This document shows positions 24,741 to 34,261 of a stretch of 64,000 bases of DNA, in pieces. The notes beneath the pieces were generated by a model. The model saw nothing but the letters and a program-made list of their open reading frames with translations. It was not told the origin of the DNA and did no database searches. Source of the stretch: Spirochaetota bacterium (GTDB taxonomy: Bacteria > Spirochaetota > UBA4802 > JAGODF01); contig JARKUF010000002.1 in the NCBI GenBank assembly GCA_029974015.1, positions 124,001-188,000 of the forward strand, in the 5' to 3' direction. A program made the position numbers and the translations under genes. Every line of letters starts with the position of its first letter. Within the stretch, counting starts at the first letter, position 1.

Positions 24741-26756
24741 ATGAATTACAAACCCGGAATATGCACGTTCTGCGGCAACGGATGCGGCCATTTCCTCCGT
24801 ATCACCGATGGCGGGGTGGGCGGTGTTTTCGCGTCCAGAAACCATCCCGTGAGTCAGGGCAGGCTCTGCGTGCGGGGATGGAACATTCACGAACTTTTAA
24901 GCACAAACCGTAGGATCCTGGAACCCATGGTCAGGAGAAACGGGACATTGGAAAAGGTTTCTACGGATGAGGCCCTCTCCCTGTCCATGGAAAGGCTCAT
25001 GAAATATGCCGGCGAATCGCCGGACCTGGTGGCCGTCCTGGCGTCGCCCCGGGCCTCGAACGAGGAGACATACCTCCTGATGAAGCTCGCCAGGACCGTA
25101 CTTAAAACGAACAATATCGGCGTGGACTCCGACTCGGGGCATCGCAGCTCCATGGATGTGCTTCACGCCGGCACAGGATTTCCCGGCATGTTGGGTTCGG
25201 TGAAGGGTATCACAAAGACGGAGTTCATACTGGTTTTCGACATCGATATTACAAAACAAAATCCCATCCTCGGCAGTGAAATCCACAGGGCCCGCAGGGG
25301 CGGGGCGACCCTGGTTACCGTTGACAGCCGTGAGACCCAGATTGCCCGCCTCAGCGATACTTTTGTACGGACGAAACCGGGTTCGAACAAGGTGATATTG
25401 GGCGCCCTTGCGAAGATACTCATCGACGAAAACCTCGTCGATTCGGCCTTCATCCAGAGGCACACGGCGGGCTTCGAGGGATTTGCCAACCTTCTGGGGT
25501 CTCTCTCCTATGATGATATCGCCGCCAAGACCGGCGTTGGCCTCGATGACCTGCGCGACATCGCCAGAAAGTTAGCCGGGGCGAAATCCGCCATGGCCTT
25601 CTATCCCACGGGAGTGTCGGGCCTCGATTCGGATATGATCGGCTACCTGTTCAACCTCTTCCTTCTGGCGGGAAAGATCGGCTGCGAGAATTCCGGCATC
25701 AACCCCGTCACGGGCCTCAACAATCTGCAGGGAGCTTTCGACATGGGGGCCGCTCCTGACCTCCTGACGGGTTTTCAGCCCCTGGGGGACAGCAAGGCCG
25801 CCGCGAAGTTTGGCGATGTCTGGGGCGTGAATCCCCCGGCAAAAGCGGGCAAGGCCCCCTATGCGATCCTCGACGACCCGGCCGGGAAGCTCAAGGCCAT
25901 CGTGGTGATGGACCATGATGAGGGCATCGTCAGATATGCCGAGAAGCTGAAGTCCGTGGATTTCATCGTCTACATCGGCGCCTTTGAGAATCCCTTCACG
26001 GAATTCGCCCATGTGGTGCTTCCTGTGGCAAGCTACATCGAAACCGACGGGACCTATACCAACACCGAAAGGCGGATCCAGCTTTCACGGAAAAAGACCG
26101 AACCCGCCTCCGGAGTTCTGCCGGGGTGGAAACTCTTCTCCGCCATGGCGGGGAAGGGAGGCGCGAAATGGGACTACTCCTCGGCCGAAGACGTGATGAA
26201 AGAAATTTCAAAGTTGACCCCAATCTACTCTAAGGTGAACTACGCAAAGCTCGAAAAATCCTTCGGCATCCAATGGCCCTGTGATGAAGCGAACCCCGAC
26301 GGAACGGAGAGCTTTTCCCTTGGCAGTGTCAACAGGGCCCTGAATTTTGTCACCCTCCGGGGCAGCTATGACGTCCCGGCGGCGTCGAAGGAGTATCCCT
26401 GGCAGCTCATGGTGGGCAAGGCCCAGCATTACTGGCACCAGAACAATCTCATGAAGATCACGAAAATACCGCTCAGGGAATACAATGCGACGCTTCTCAT
26501 GTATACCCAGGGTTTTATCGAGATCAGCGTTGCCGACGCGAAATCTCTCCAGGTGCGCGACAAATGGCCGGTCAAGGTGACATCGGCCCAGGGAACGATG
26601 AATGTCTCCGTTAAGGTTTCAGAGGAGGTCGGCGACGGCACGGCCTACGTTCCCTATTTTGTGCAGGACATGATTACGAAGTTTTTGCTTGTGCACGATG
26701 AAGCATTGAAATACGGCGAGGACGCAACCATCCCAGTGAGAATCGAGAAGGTGTGA
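24741..26756 (+). CDS. Molybdopterin-oxidoreductase family subunit lacking the catalytic Cys/Sec
   Basis: The 671-residue protein has the N-terminal [4Fe-4S] motif CTFCGNGCG with a fourth Cys in GRLCVRG. It keeps the FdhA-type molybdopterin domains, such as GVSGLDSDMIGYLFNLFLLA, GINPVTGLNNLQGAFDMGA and ETDGTYTNTERRIQLSRKKT, and a C-terminal dinucleotide-binding domain. Where formate dehydrogenases have VDHCARL-U/C-H, this protein has VDSDSGHRSS (residues 128-137), so the metal-ligand Cys/Sec and the next His are replaced by Arg and Ser. It therefore may not oxidise formate and may work like NuoG as an electron-transfer or scaffold subunit. It opens the group 4 hydrogenase operon and overlaps the next gene by 4 bases. 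Confidence 0.82.
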   Translation: MNYKPGICTFCGNGCGHFLRITDGGVGGVFASRNHPVSQGRLCVRGWNIHELLSTNRRILEPMVRRNGTLEKVSTDEALSLSMERLMKYAGESPDLVAVLASPRASNEETYLLMKLARTVLKTNNIGVDSDSGHRSSMDVLHAGTGFPGMLGSVKGITKTEFILVFDIDITKQNPILGSEIHRARRGGATLVTVDSRETQIARLSDTFVRTKPGSNKVILGALAKILIDENLVDSAFIQRHTAGFEGFANLLGSLSYDDIAAKTGVGLDDLRDIARKLAGAKSAMAFYPTGVSGLDSDMIGYLFNLFLLAGKIGCENSGINPVTGLNNLQGAFDMGAAPDLLTGFQPLGDSKAAAKFGDVWGVNPPAKAGKAPYAILDDPAGKLKAIVVMDHDEGIVRYAEKLKSVDFIVYIGAFENPFTEFAHVVLPVASYIETDGTYTNTERRIQLSRKKTEPASGVLPGWKLFSAMAGKGGAKWDYSSAEDVMKEISKLTPIYSKVNYAKLEKSFGIQWPCDEANPDGTESFSLGSVNRALNFVTLRGSYDVPAASKEYPWQLMVGKAQHYWHQNNLMKITKIPLREYNATLLMYTQGFIEISVADAKSLQVRDKWPVKVTSAQGTMNVSVKVSEEVGDGTAYVPYFVQDMITKFLLVHDEALKYGEDATIPVRIEKV

Positions 26757-27814
26757 CCATGTACTTAATCAAGAAAAGTGAAGTGCTGAACATCGCGCGG
26801 GAACTTGCGAAAGACCACCTCGTATACGGTCCCGTGACCGATGAGGCAACGGGTCAGGTCCTGTTCGACAGCCTCGACGATCCGGGCAAAGCGGACCTGG
26901 GCGCTCCCATCCCTACAATTCCCCCTAAGAACGTGGTGTTTCCCCAGATGGAATGCATTTACTCCTATCGCTACGATAAGAATTCCAGGGCGGTGGACAT
27001 ACGGCAGGTAAACGCAGTGAAGCCGAAGGCCCTTTTCGGCCTGAGGTCCTGCGACCTCGAAGGGATGCGGATCCTGGACCGCTTTTTCTTGGGCCAGGAA
27101 TTCGTCGACGATTTTTATCTGAACAACCGGAAAAAGACATTTATCGTCACCAATACATGTATTGCCCCCTTCGCCCAGTGCTTTTGCGTCTGTACCGACA
27201 GCGGCCCTTCCGCGAAGGAGGGGTTCGATCTGAACCTGACCGAACTTGGTGACGAGTATCTCGTAGAGGCGGGAAGCGACCGGGGGAAGGCCCTGGCCGA
27301 GAAGCTCGGCCTCGCAAAGGCCGATGGGTCGTATGCGGCGAAAAAGACCGCGGCGGTCGACAGGGCCATGGACCTTTTCACCGGTTTTGCCGTTGAAAAC
27401 AAGGCCTGGGTTTCCCGGGTAACCAACCGGGTCACCACGGGATTTATCAAGGAAGATGTGTGGGAGTACATTGGGGACCAGTGCTTCGAGTGCGGCGCCT
27501 GCACCTTCGTGTGTCCCTCCTGCTCCTGCTTCAACATTGAAGACGTAAACAAAAACGACGGGAGCACGGAGAGGCTTCGCTCATGGGATTCCTGCTCCTA
27601 CGAGGGGTACTCGAAGATGGCGGGGGACCACAACCCCAGGAAGCCCGTCGAAGACCGCCGCAACAAGCGCTTCTTTTGCAAGCTCTCGTATTCCCAGTCG
27701 AAGAAATATCTGCGGCCGGGATGCGTGGGATGCGGCCGCTGCGCATGGGTGTGCCCAGGCGATATTGGGCTTCCGAACGTCGTCACGTACATCAGAAGAG
27801 AGACCACAAAATAG
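26753..27814 (+). CDS. hydB: HydB/AsrA-like iron-sulfur electron-transfer subunit
   Basis: The 353-residue protein matches the beta subunit of cytoplasmic sulfhydrogenases and anaerobic sulfite reductase subunit A. An N-terminal domain carries GLRSCDLEGMRILDRFFLG and a Cys cluster (CIAPFAQCFCVCTD). Two ferredoxin-like [4Fe-4S] motifs follow: CFECGACTFVCPSCSCFN near residue 245 and CVGCGRCAWVCPGDIG near 325. It should pass electrons between a flavin subunit (the next gene) and the iron-sulfur chain of the hydrogenase. Such HydBG modules normally belong to group 3b enzymes; here the pair sits inside a group 4 operon, which is unusual. The start overlaps the previous stop. Confidence 0.85.
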   Translation: MTMYLIKKSEVLNIARELAKDHLVYGPVTDEATGQVLFDSLDDPGKADLGAPIPTIPPKNVVFPQMECIYSYRYDKNSRAVDIRQVNAVKPKALFGLRSCDLEGMRILDRFFLGQEFVDDFYLNNRKKTFIVTNTCIAPFAQCFCVCTDSGPSAKEGFDLNLTELGDEYLVEAGSDRGKALAEKLGLAKADGSYAAKKTAAVDRAMDLFTGFAVENKAWVSRVTNRVTTGFIKEDVWEYIGDQCFECGACTFVCPSCSCFNIEDVNKNDGSTERLRSWDSCSYEGYSKMAGDHNPRKPVEDRRNKRFFCKLSYSQSKKYLRPGCVGCGRCAWVCPGDIGLPNVVTYIRRETTK

Positions 27815-27823
27815 GTGACTGCT

Positions 27824-28678
27824 ATGGCTGACAAGCACGAATGCGATAACGGATGCAAGATAGTCTCGATCCCACAGGTGGCCACCATCGAGGAGATCAA
27901 GGACGAGATTGTCGACGTGAAGACTTTCTATCTCAATATCGATGACGCCGGGGTGCGCGAGAAGTTCCGCATAAGGTCCGGCCAGTTCATAATGTGTACG
28001 GTATTCGGCGCCGGGGAGTTCGCCGTATCGCTTCCGCCGAGCCCGGAAAACGACCGTTTCCACATTTCGGTCAGGCAGGTGGGGAAGGTGACGCGGGCCC
28101 TCCATGCCCTCCAGGTGGGCGATAAAGTCGGCATCCGTGGCCCATTCGGGAACGGTTTCCCCTTCGAGGACATCAAGGGGAAGAACGTCGTCTATGTCGC
28201 CGGCGGGATCGGCCTTATTCCCCTGCGCTCGTCGATAGTCCATGTGCTCCAGAACCGGAAAGATTTTGGCCGGATTATCCTGATCTACGGTGCCCGTTCC
28301 CCAAAAGACCTTATGTACCAGTACAATATTGACGAATGGCTGAAAATCGACGGCTTCGAAACCTACATCACCATCGACAGCCCCGCGCCGGGATGGACCG
28401 GGGAAACGGGGTTCGTCCACAATTTGATTCCCAAAGCGAATGTCCCCGTGGATAATACCGTGGCTTTCGTATGCGGCCCACCGGTGATGTTCAACTCCGT
28501 CATCAATGTCCTCATGGAGCAGGGGCTTTCCGACGATTGCATCATATCGACGCTTGAGCGCCACATGAAATGCGGCATCGGCAAGTGCCAGCACTGCGCC
28601 ATCGGCCGTACCCTTGTCTGCACGGACGGGCCGGTGTACACGTACCGGCAGATTAAGACCCTGGGAGAGCAGATCTGA
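27824..28678 (+). CDS. hydG: HydG/AsrB-like FAD/NAD(P)-binding diaphorase subunit
   Basis: The 284-residue protein has a ferredoxin-NADP reductase fold. It has an FAD-binding segment (FRIRSGQFIMCTVFG and GIRGPFGNGFP), a nucleotide-binding GGIGLIPLRSS, a YGARSPKDLMY segment and a C-terminal [2Fe-2S] motif (ERHMKCGIGKCQHCAIGR followed by a fourth Cys in TLVCTDG). This is the gamma subunit of sulfhydrogenase-type complexes and would couple the hydrogenase to NADH or NADPH. ATG 27824 follows AGG by 8 bases; a GTG nine bases earlier is possible. Its stop overlaps the next start in TGATG. Confidence 0.87.
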   Translation: MADKHECDNGCKIVSIPQVATIEEIKDEIVDVKTFYLNIDDAGVREKFRIRSGQFIMCTVFGAGEFAVSLPPSPENDRFHISVRQVGKVTRALHALQVGDKVGIRGPFGNGFPFEDIKGKNVVYVAGGIGLIPLRSSIVHVLQNRKDFGRIILIYGARSPKDLMYQYNIDEWLKIDGFETYITIDSPAPGWTGETGFVHNLIPKANVPVDNTVAFVCGPPVMFNSVINVLMEQGLSDDCIISTLERHMKCGIGKCQHCAIGRTLVCTDGPVYTYRQIKTLGEQI

Positions 28679-29184
28679 TGGGAGCTTTCGAGGAAATAAG
28701 GCGGATCATCGCCGGAGGGACCTGCATCGTGGGGCTGGGGAACGAGTTCCGGTCCGACGACGGGGTGGGGACCTATATCGCCCGGGCCCTTGCAGGCATG
28801 GTCCCCGGACCCGGGGGATCCGTCATCAATGCCGAGGACATCATCGAGGGTTACGCTTTCACTATCGCCGGGTTCGACTGTCCCAGCGTCCTCCTGGTCG
28901 ATGCCGTGGAGGCGCCCCATGAAGCGGGGTCCCTCATCTTCGGGCCATACGGCGATATCGCCGGAACTGCGGTAAACTATTCGACCCACAAGCTCTCCCT
29001 GTCTCTGGCCGTGGACATCATTGAGAGAAGCGGCAAGGAGGTCTACCTTCTTGGCATCGTTCCCGCCAACATCGATTTTGGCGATGGAATGGGAGCGGCG
29101 GTGAAAAAGAGCGCCGACATCATCATCGACTTCATTACTAATTGCGTGAACCACTATCAAAAGGAGTATGCGTATGAATGCTGA
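28678..29184 (+). CDS. hycI: Hydrogenase maturation protease (HycI/HyaD family)
   Basis: The 168-residue endopeptidase has the family opening GLGNEFRSDDGVGTYIARAL with its nickel-sensing Asp, a second Asp in LLVDAVEAP and the metal-binding His in STHKLSLSL. It is expected to clip the C-terminal tail of the large subunit encoded at 31073 (after the Arg in DPCFSCTDR) once nickel is inserted. It overlaps both neighbours by a few bases, showing tight coupling in the operon. Confidence 0.88.
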   Translation: MGAFEEIRRIIAGGTCIVGLGNEFRSDDGVGTYIARALAGMVPGPGGSVINAEDIIEGYAFTIAGFDCPSVLLVDAVEAPHEAGSLIFGPYGDIAGTAVNYSTHKLSLSLAVDIIERSGKEVYLLGIVPANIDFGDGMGAAVKKSADIIIDFITNCVNHYQKEYAYEC

Positions 29185-31045
29185 CATCTATGGGAGCCTT
29201 TTTACGGCAATGGCGCTCCTCGCTGCTTCCGCCGTCATCGTACCTCTGGTTTCCTCAAAGCGCCGACTGGCGGGATGGCTCAATTTCGGCTTCACGGCTG
29301 CGGCGGGCGTTATCGTTCTCCACCTCTGCTACATTCTGATTTTCCAAGCCCAGCCACAGGTATCACGTCTGGTGAACTTCGGTTTTTTCAACGTGTACTT
29401 CCTGGTGGACGGTCTCTCGGCATTCTTCATGGCGATCATCGCCTTCATGGCCATGATGAGCGCGTTTTATTCCATCGATTACATGGAACACTACGGAGAG
29501 TACGCTCTGGGTGGATATTACCTGAACTTCCCGGTGTTCATACTCGGGATGATCGGGATCGTCACCGTGGACGACCTCTCCCTGGGGTTCACCATTTCCT
29601 GGCAGCTTATGACCGTGGCTTCGTACTTTCTTATAAAGTTCGAGAAAAACGATGAAAAGACGGTGAAAGGGGCCAACAAGTATCTGGTCCTAATGGAGCT
29701 CGCCTGGCTCATCATCTTCATCGCCCCCTTCTTCGTTCGTAACGCCGCTTTTGGTGATTCGCTCCACTCCATCGCGAACAACATGGGCGCCACATCGCCC
29801 GCGGCGGTTTATGCGGTATTTGGTTTAATCCTTCTGGGTTTCGGATTCAAAGCGGGTATCTTCCCTTTAGGCCAGCTCTGGTTGCCTGACGCCCACTCAG
29901 TCGCCCCTTCGCCGATCAGCGCGCTCTTAAGCGGGGTTATGATCAAAACAGGGGTCTATGGGATCCTTCGTTCCTTCTTCTGGATGACGCCCCATGCCGA
30001 ACACTTTCGCATGAACTGGCCTCTGTGGGGTATTATCATCGCCGCCCTTGGCGTGGTAACGCTGTTCATAGGGACCGTCCAGTCGATGAAGCAGAACGAT
30101 TCCAAACGGCTCCTGGCGTACAGTTCAATCGGACAGATCGGCTACATAGTATTCGCAACCGGAGCCGGCCTTTTCATGTTCAATGCCGGCAGCGACTTCC
30201 TCAAATTCCTGGCCCTGGTGACGATCATAGGGGCGGCTTACCATGTGCTGAACCACGCGGTCTTCAAGGGGCTACTTTTTCTCACGAGCGGCAGTGTTCT
30301 GTACGCCACGGGCACAAAGGACCTGAACAGGCTTGGGGGGCTCATGAAGCTCATGCCCGCAAGCGCCCTCGTGGCGGGTATTGCGGCCCTGTCGATCTCC
30401 GGCGTGCCGCCTTTCAGCGGCTTTGCGAGCAAGTGGTCCATTATTTCCGCCTCCATCATAGCGGGAAGTTCGTATCTTTTCCTGGCGATTTTCGGGATCG
30501 TGGCGCTCTTTACAAGCGCCGTTACCCTTGCCTGCTATGTGAAGTTTTTCGGAATGACCTTTACATCCACCGGTTCCGAGTGGAGCGTTAAAAAAGAAGT
30601 GAAAGAAGTCACCGCCGGCATGCTCCTACCCAAGCTTGTCCTGGCGGCCCTCTGTCTGGCCCAGGGGCTCCTGCCCTTTTTCTACTATGAGACGATAATT
30701 GGCGTATTTGCGAAATCCGCGGGATCGGCGTTCCATTCTTCCTTCTCCGACCCGGGGATTTTCAACAGCATTGGTAACTCTTCGATGGGAATCAGCGTAT
30801 GGGCCCCCGGCGCCGGTGCGGTGGCTTCCGCCATGGCGACTCCGGCCGTAATCCTCGTCGTGGTGGCCGTGGCGCTTCTCCTGGCCTGGCTGTTCAGGAA
30901 GTCCGCGGGATCAACGGAGAGGACCGCCCCGGCGTGGCTCGGAGGATACCAGGACCTTCACGACACGACCCGTTACAAGAACCGGAGCATGTTTTCCGCG
31001 CTGAAAAACGCCCTGAGGTGGACCGGCGGAAATGTCGAGGAGTGA
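29174..31045 (+). CDS. hycC: Group 4 hydrogenase membrane subunit, NuoL/antiporter-like (HycC/HyfB)
   Basis: The 623-residue, about 14-16-helix protein belongs to the Mrp/NuoL proton-translocating family. Recognisable segments are LPDAHSVAPSPISALLSGVM, KTGVYGILR with the conserved Lys, QNDSKRLLAYSSIGQIGY and HVLNHAVFKGLLFLTSG. The ATG at 29174 lies 7 bases after AAGGAG; ATG 29168 is too close to that site. Only one such subunit is present, so the complex has the simple Hyc/FHL-1 plan and lacks the extra antiporter subunits of Hyf. It probably couples H2 turnover to ion movement. Confidence 0.9.
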   Translation: MNADIYGSLFTAMALLAASAVIVPLVSSKRRLAGWLNFGFTAAAGVIVLHLCYILIFQAQPQVSRLVNFGFFNVYFLVDGLSAFFMAIIAFMAMMSAFYSIDYMEHYGEYALGGYYLNFPVFILGMIGIVTVDDLSLGFTISWQLMTVASYFLIKFEKNDEKTVKGANKYLVLMELAWLIIFIAPFFVRNAAFGDSLHSIANNMGATSPAAVYAVFGLILLGFGFKAGIFPLGQLWLPDAHSVAPSPISALLSGVMIKTGVYGILRSFFWMTPHAEHFRMNWPLWGIIIAALGVVTLFIGTVQSMKQNDSKRLLAYSSIGQIGYIVFATGAGLFMFNAGSDFLKFLALVTIIGAAYHVLNHAVFKGLLFLTSGSVLYATGTKDLNRLGGLMKLMPASALVAGIAALSISGVPPFSGFASKWSIISASIIAGSSYLFLAIFGIVALFTSAVTLACYVKFFGMTFTSTGSEWSVKKEVKEVTAGMLLPKLVLAALCLAQGLLPFFYYETIIGVFAKSAGSAFHSSFSDPGIFNSIGNSSMGISVWAPGAGAVASAMATPAVILVVVAVALLLAWLFRKSAGSTERTAPAWLGGYQDLHDTTRYKNRSMFSALKNALRWTGGNVEE

Positions 31046-31072
31046 CAGATATCTATTTTTACGAGGTGATGT

Positions 31073-32743
31073 ATGCCAACGTTAGAAAGCATAAAGAACA
31101 GGCTGAACGAAAAGTATAAAAAGGACATCGCCGGTTCCGAGACCCTTTACGGGGACACCCAGCTCTTCCTCGATATCAGGAAAGACGTCGTCCGGCCAAT
31201 TTGCAACGATATCATAAGCGAGGGGGGGCGTTACCTGGTGAGCGTGGGCCATGACGACGGCGACCGAAGCGGCACCCTGGGACTTATACACACCTTCTCC
31301 TTCGACGCCGACCATTTCAAGGTGATGGTGAAAACCGCTGCCCCGGCGGACAACCCGGTCTTTGATTCCATCACTCCGGACATACCCAACGCTGGATGGT
31401 CCGAACGGGAATACATAGACCTTCTGGGGATGAAATTTACCGGCCACCCGAAGCCCAAGCGCCTCATACTCGCCGATGACTGGCCGGAAGGAATTCATCC
31501 CCTGCGGAAGGAAGTTCCGTACAATCTGGTCCCGCCCGCGGCGGAAGACGTGGCGTATCAGCTCGATGAATGTCCTCCCGGATGCTCCGTGGTCCCCGTT
31601 GGGCCCTTCCATCCGAGCCTCCACGAACCTGCGCATTTTGCGGTCTTCGTCGACGGCGAAACAATAAAGGGATGCGATTACAGGGGTTTCATGACTCACC
31701 GGGGGATAGAGAAACTCTGTACCACCCAGGTGAGCTACAACGAGGTCCCCTTCATCGCCGAGCGCATCTGCGGGATCTGCGGCTCCGTCCATGCCACGGC
31801 ATACTCGCAGGTTGTCGAGCTTGCGGCGGGAATTAAGATACCGCGCCGGGCCGACTTCATCCGGACCATCATGCTGGAAATTGAAAGGATACATTCCCAC
31901 CTCCTGTGGCTGGGGGTTGCCGGCCACCTGATCGGATTTGACACGGTTTTCATGCAGGCCTGGCGGGTCCGGGAACAGGTGATGTGGCTCGCGGAGAAGA
32001 TAACCGGAAACCGCAAGACCTACGGAATGATCGTCATCGGAGGGGTGCGCCGGGACTTGACGCCGGAGCTCTGCGACGATCTGCTGAAAGTTGTCGCCAA
32101 CATAGAGAAGGAAACGATGACGATCCACCGGGCGATTGCCGGTGATACAGCGGTCCATAAAAGGACGAAGGGAGTGGGGGCCCTAACCAGGGAGCAGGTG
32201 GTGAATTGGAGCCTCGTGGGGCCCGTTGCCCGGGCCCGGAACGTGGACATCGACGCCCGAAGGGACCACCCCTATGCCGCCTACGATGAAATGAAATTTG
32301 ACGTTCCCGTAGTGGATACAATGGACGTGTGGGGGACTGTCCTGGTGCGCATTCTCGAGATTTACGAGGCGGTGAAAATAATCCGTCAGGCGGTGGAAAA
32401 GATGCCCGGCGGCCCCGTCCTCTACGAGTTCCACGATCCCATACCTCCCATGAAGCACGCCATCACACAGGTGGAGGCGCCGCGCGGGGAGGCCGTGCAC
32501 TATGTGATTACCGGAGAGGAGAACAGGGCGGAGCGCTGGCGCGTCCGCGCCCCCACGTATCCGAACCTCCAGGGGGTCCCCGCAATGTTGATGAACAATC
32601 AATTTGCCGACTTCCCCATTATTGTCGGAAGCATCGACCCCTGCTTCTCATGCACGGACCGGGTCGAGGTGGTGGACATGAGGTCCGGAAAGGCCAGTGT
32701 GATAGGCAGCGGCGAGCTTGAGAAGATGTCGAGAAAACGATAA
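31073..32743 (+). CDS. hycE: Group 4 [NiFe] hydrogenase large subunit with fused NuoC domain (HycE)
   Basis: The 556-residue protein fuses an N-terminal NuoC-like 30-kDa domain (about 1-160, with DLLGMKFTGHPKPKRLILAD) to a NuoD-like catalytic domain. The nickel ligands are present: ERICGICGSVH near residue 228 and DPCFSCTDR near 523. The tail after the last Arg (VEVVDMRSGKAS and on) matches the peptide removed by HycI-type proteases in E. coli HycE. Both CxxC pairs are intact, so this is a true hydrogenase and not a complex I subunit. GAGGTG precedes the ATG. Confidence 0.93.
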   Translation: MPTLESIKNRLNEKYKKDIAGSETLYGDTQLFLDIRKDVVRPICNDIISEGGRYLVSVGHDDGDRSGTLGLIHTFSFDADHFKVMVKTAAPADNPVFDSITPDIPNAGWSEREYIDLLGMKFTGHPKPKRLILADDWPEGIHPLRKEVPYNLVPPAAEDVAYQLDECPPGCSVVPVGPFHPSLHEPAHFAVFVDGETIKGCDYRGFMTHRGIEKLCTTQVSYNEVPFIAERICGICGSVHATAYSQVVELAAGIKIPRRADFIRTIMLEIERIHSHLLWLGVAGHLIGFDTVFMQAWRVREQVMWLAEKITGNRKTYGMIVIGGVRRDLTPELCDDLLKVVANIEKETMTIHRAIAGDTAVHKRTKGVGALTREQVVNWSLVGPVARARNVDIDARRDHPYAAYDEMKFDVPVVDTMDVWGTVLVRILEIYEAVKIIRQAVEKMPGGPVLYEFHDPIPPMKHAITQVEAPRGEAVHYVITGEENRAERWRVRAPTYPNLQGVPAMLMNNQFADFPIIVGSIDPCFSCTDRVEVVDMRSGKASVIGSGELEKMSRKR

Positions 32744-32761
32744 CCAAGGAGCGGAAGAACC

Positions 32762-33664
32762 ATGAAAATACTGTACATGATCATAAACGTGTTGCTCTTC
32801 CTGGCCCTGGCCCCGCTTTTCGAAGGGATGATAAGGAAGATTATCGCCAAGGTCCAGTCCCGCCAGGGTCCGCCGCTCTTACAGCCCTATTATGACCTTT
32901 TGAAGCTTTTAGGTAAAGAAAACATGAGCGCCGACGGAAACGCCGCTTTCCGGTTAGCTCCCATGATAGCTTTCGCCTCGATCGTTTCGGTAATAGCCTT
33001 CGTGCCCTTCGGTTTCCAAGAGGGGTTTCTGGGAGGTTATGCCGACATTATTACGGTGATATATCTCCTCACCATGGGAGGGGTGTCAGTGATGCTTGGT
33101 GCGCTTTCAAGCAAGAACACCTTTGCATCCATGGGCGCCAGCCGGGAGATGATCACCATGATCATGGTTGAACCTGTACTTGCCATGACCTTGATAATTG
33201 GGGCGCTTAAGGTAAAGTCTTTGGGAATCGGAGCATCTATTGCCGGCATCACTGCCGGAGGATACGGCTGGTCGGTAGTGCTGATGCTGGCGGTGTATCT
33301 CATGGCGCTCCAGGCCTTTGTGGCGCGCCAGCCCTTCGACATAACAGAGGCGGAAATAGAGATACTTGAAGGGCCTTTTATTGAGTACAGCGGGCCCAAT
33401 TACGCCCTCTTCAAGTATTACCTGATGCTGAAGCAGATGTTCTACGCGGCCCTTTTCGCCATGGTCTTCGTGCCGGTGGCACGGACCGAATTCTATGCCC
33501 TGACCGTCGTCATACAACTGGCGATAGTGGCCCTGGTTTTCGTTCTGATATCCCTTCTGGCCTCGACCAACCCGAGGCTCAGGATTGACCAGGCGGTGAG
33601 ATATTACACGGCGCTTATTTTTATGGCCCTCTGCGCCGTGGGGCTGTCGGTGTACGGAATATGA
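32762..33664 (+). CDS. hycD: Group 4 hydrogenase membrane anchor, NuoH-like (HycD)
   Basis: The 300-residue, about eight-helix protein is homologous to complex I subunit NuoH. It shows EGMIRKIIAKVQSRQGPPLL near the start, then QPYYDLLKLLGKE, and the loop FVARQPFDITEAEIEILEGP followed by FIEYSGPNYALFKYY. It anchors the hydrogenase to the membrane and forms part of the ion path. AAGGAG lies 10 bases before the ATG. Confidence 0.93.
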   Translation: MKILYMIINVLLFLALAPLFEGMIRKIIAKVQSRQGPPLLQPYYDLLKLLGKENMSADGNAAFRLAPMIAFASIVSVIAFVPFGFQEGFLGGYADIITVIYLLTMGGVSVMLGALSSKNTFASMGASREMITMIMVEPVLAMTLIIGALKVKSLGIGASIAGITAGGYGWSVVLMLAVYLMALQAFVARQPFDITEAEIEILEGPFIEYSGPNYALFKYYLMLKQMFYAALFAMVFVPVARTEFYALTVVIQLAIVALVFVLISLLASTNPRLRIDQAVRYYTALIFMALCAVGLSVYGI

Positions 33665-33713
33665 CCGGAGGCGATCGATACCGTCTCCCCGAAAAAGAAC
33701 AAGGAGAACTGCC

Positions 33714-34259
33714 GTGTGGTTAACGAGCAAAATTAAACAGGTATTACTGGTCCTGAAGCCCGGCGTAGTCACCCTGAAGTATCCCTTTGAACCACGACCG
33801 GTGCCGAAAAATTTCCGTGGCGCTCCCCACTGGGACCATCACAAGTGTGTGGGCTGCGGCGCCTGTTCCGACCACTGCTCGGCCAGGACCATACTGGTCC
33901 GGGACCTGTGCCAGGAACTCAGGGTGATGCTCTATGACGCTTCCCGCTGCACTTACTGTGGAAAATGCGCCGACATTTGTCCGGAGAAGGCCATTACCAT
34001 GACCGAGCGCTTCGAACTTGCGACGGACAACAGGGAAGACCTTACGGAAAGGCTGGAGCTTTTTATGCTCACGTGCAAGCGGTGCGGGCGCTGTTACGAT
34101 ATGGAAAACACGAACCTGATTGAGCGTTTGGACATGAAGGGCTACCGCTACGACAACCTTGAGCAGAGGGCCTTTATCAGGAAAACCACCGAACAGTTCG
34201 ACGAGAAAATGCTCAAGAAGTCCGACGAATACAAGAGACCTACCAAGGTGGAGGCTTAG
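33714..34259 (+). CDS. hycF: Group 4 hydrogenase two-cluster ferredoxin subunit (HycF/NuoI-like)
   Basis: The 181-residue protein starts at GTG after AAGGAG. Two classic [4Fe-4S] motifs are seen, CVGCGACSDHCSARTI and CTYCGKCADICPEKAI, and there is an extra Cys pair in CKRCGRCYD near residue 118. It should pass electrons between the input subunits (HydBG-like or the molybdopterin-family protein) and the small subunit. The extra CxxC is worth noting, but an additional cluster is not proven. Confidence 0.9.
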   Translation: MWLTSKIKQVLLVLKPGVVTLKYPFEPRPVPKNFRGAPHWDHHKCVGCGACSDHCSARTILVRDLCQELRVMLYDASRCTYCGKCADICPEKAITMTERFELATDNREDLTERLELFMLTCKRCGRCYDMENTNLIERLDMKGYRYDNLEQRAFIRKTTEQFDEKMLKKSDEYKRPTKVEA

Positions 34260-34261
34260 AC

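Noticed and set aside
24741-26756. Calling this gene a formate dehydrogenase catalytic subunit
   Set aside because: The Cys/Sec ligand and adjacent His are replaced by Arg and Ser, and no in-frame TGA exists to encode selenocysteine.
31082-32158. A 358-codon open frame on the minus strand
   Set aside because: It is antisense to the hycE-like gene, whose motifs are unambiguous; the translation resembles no protein.
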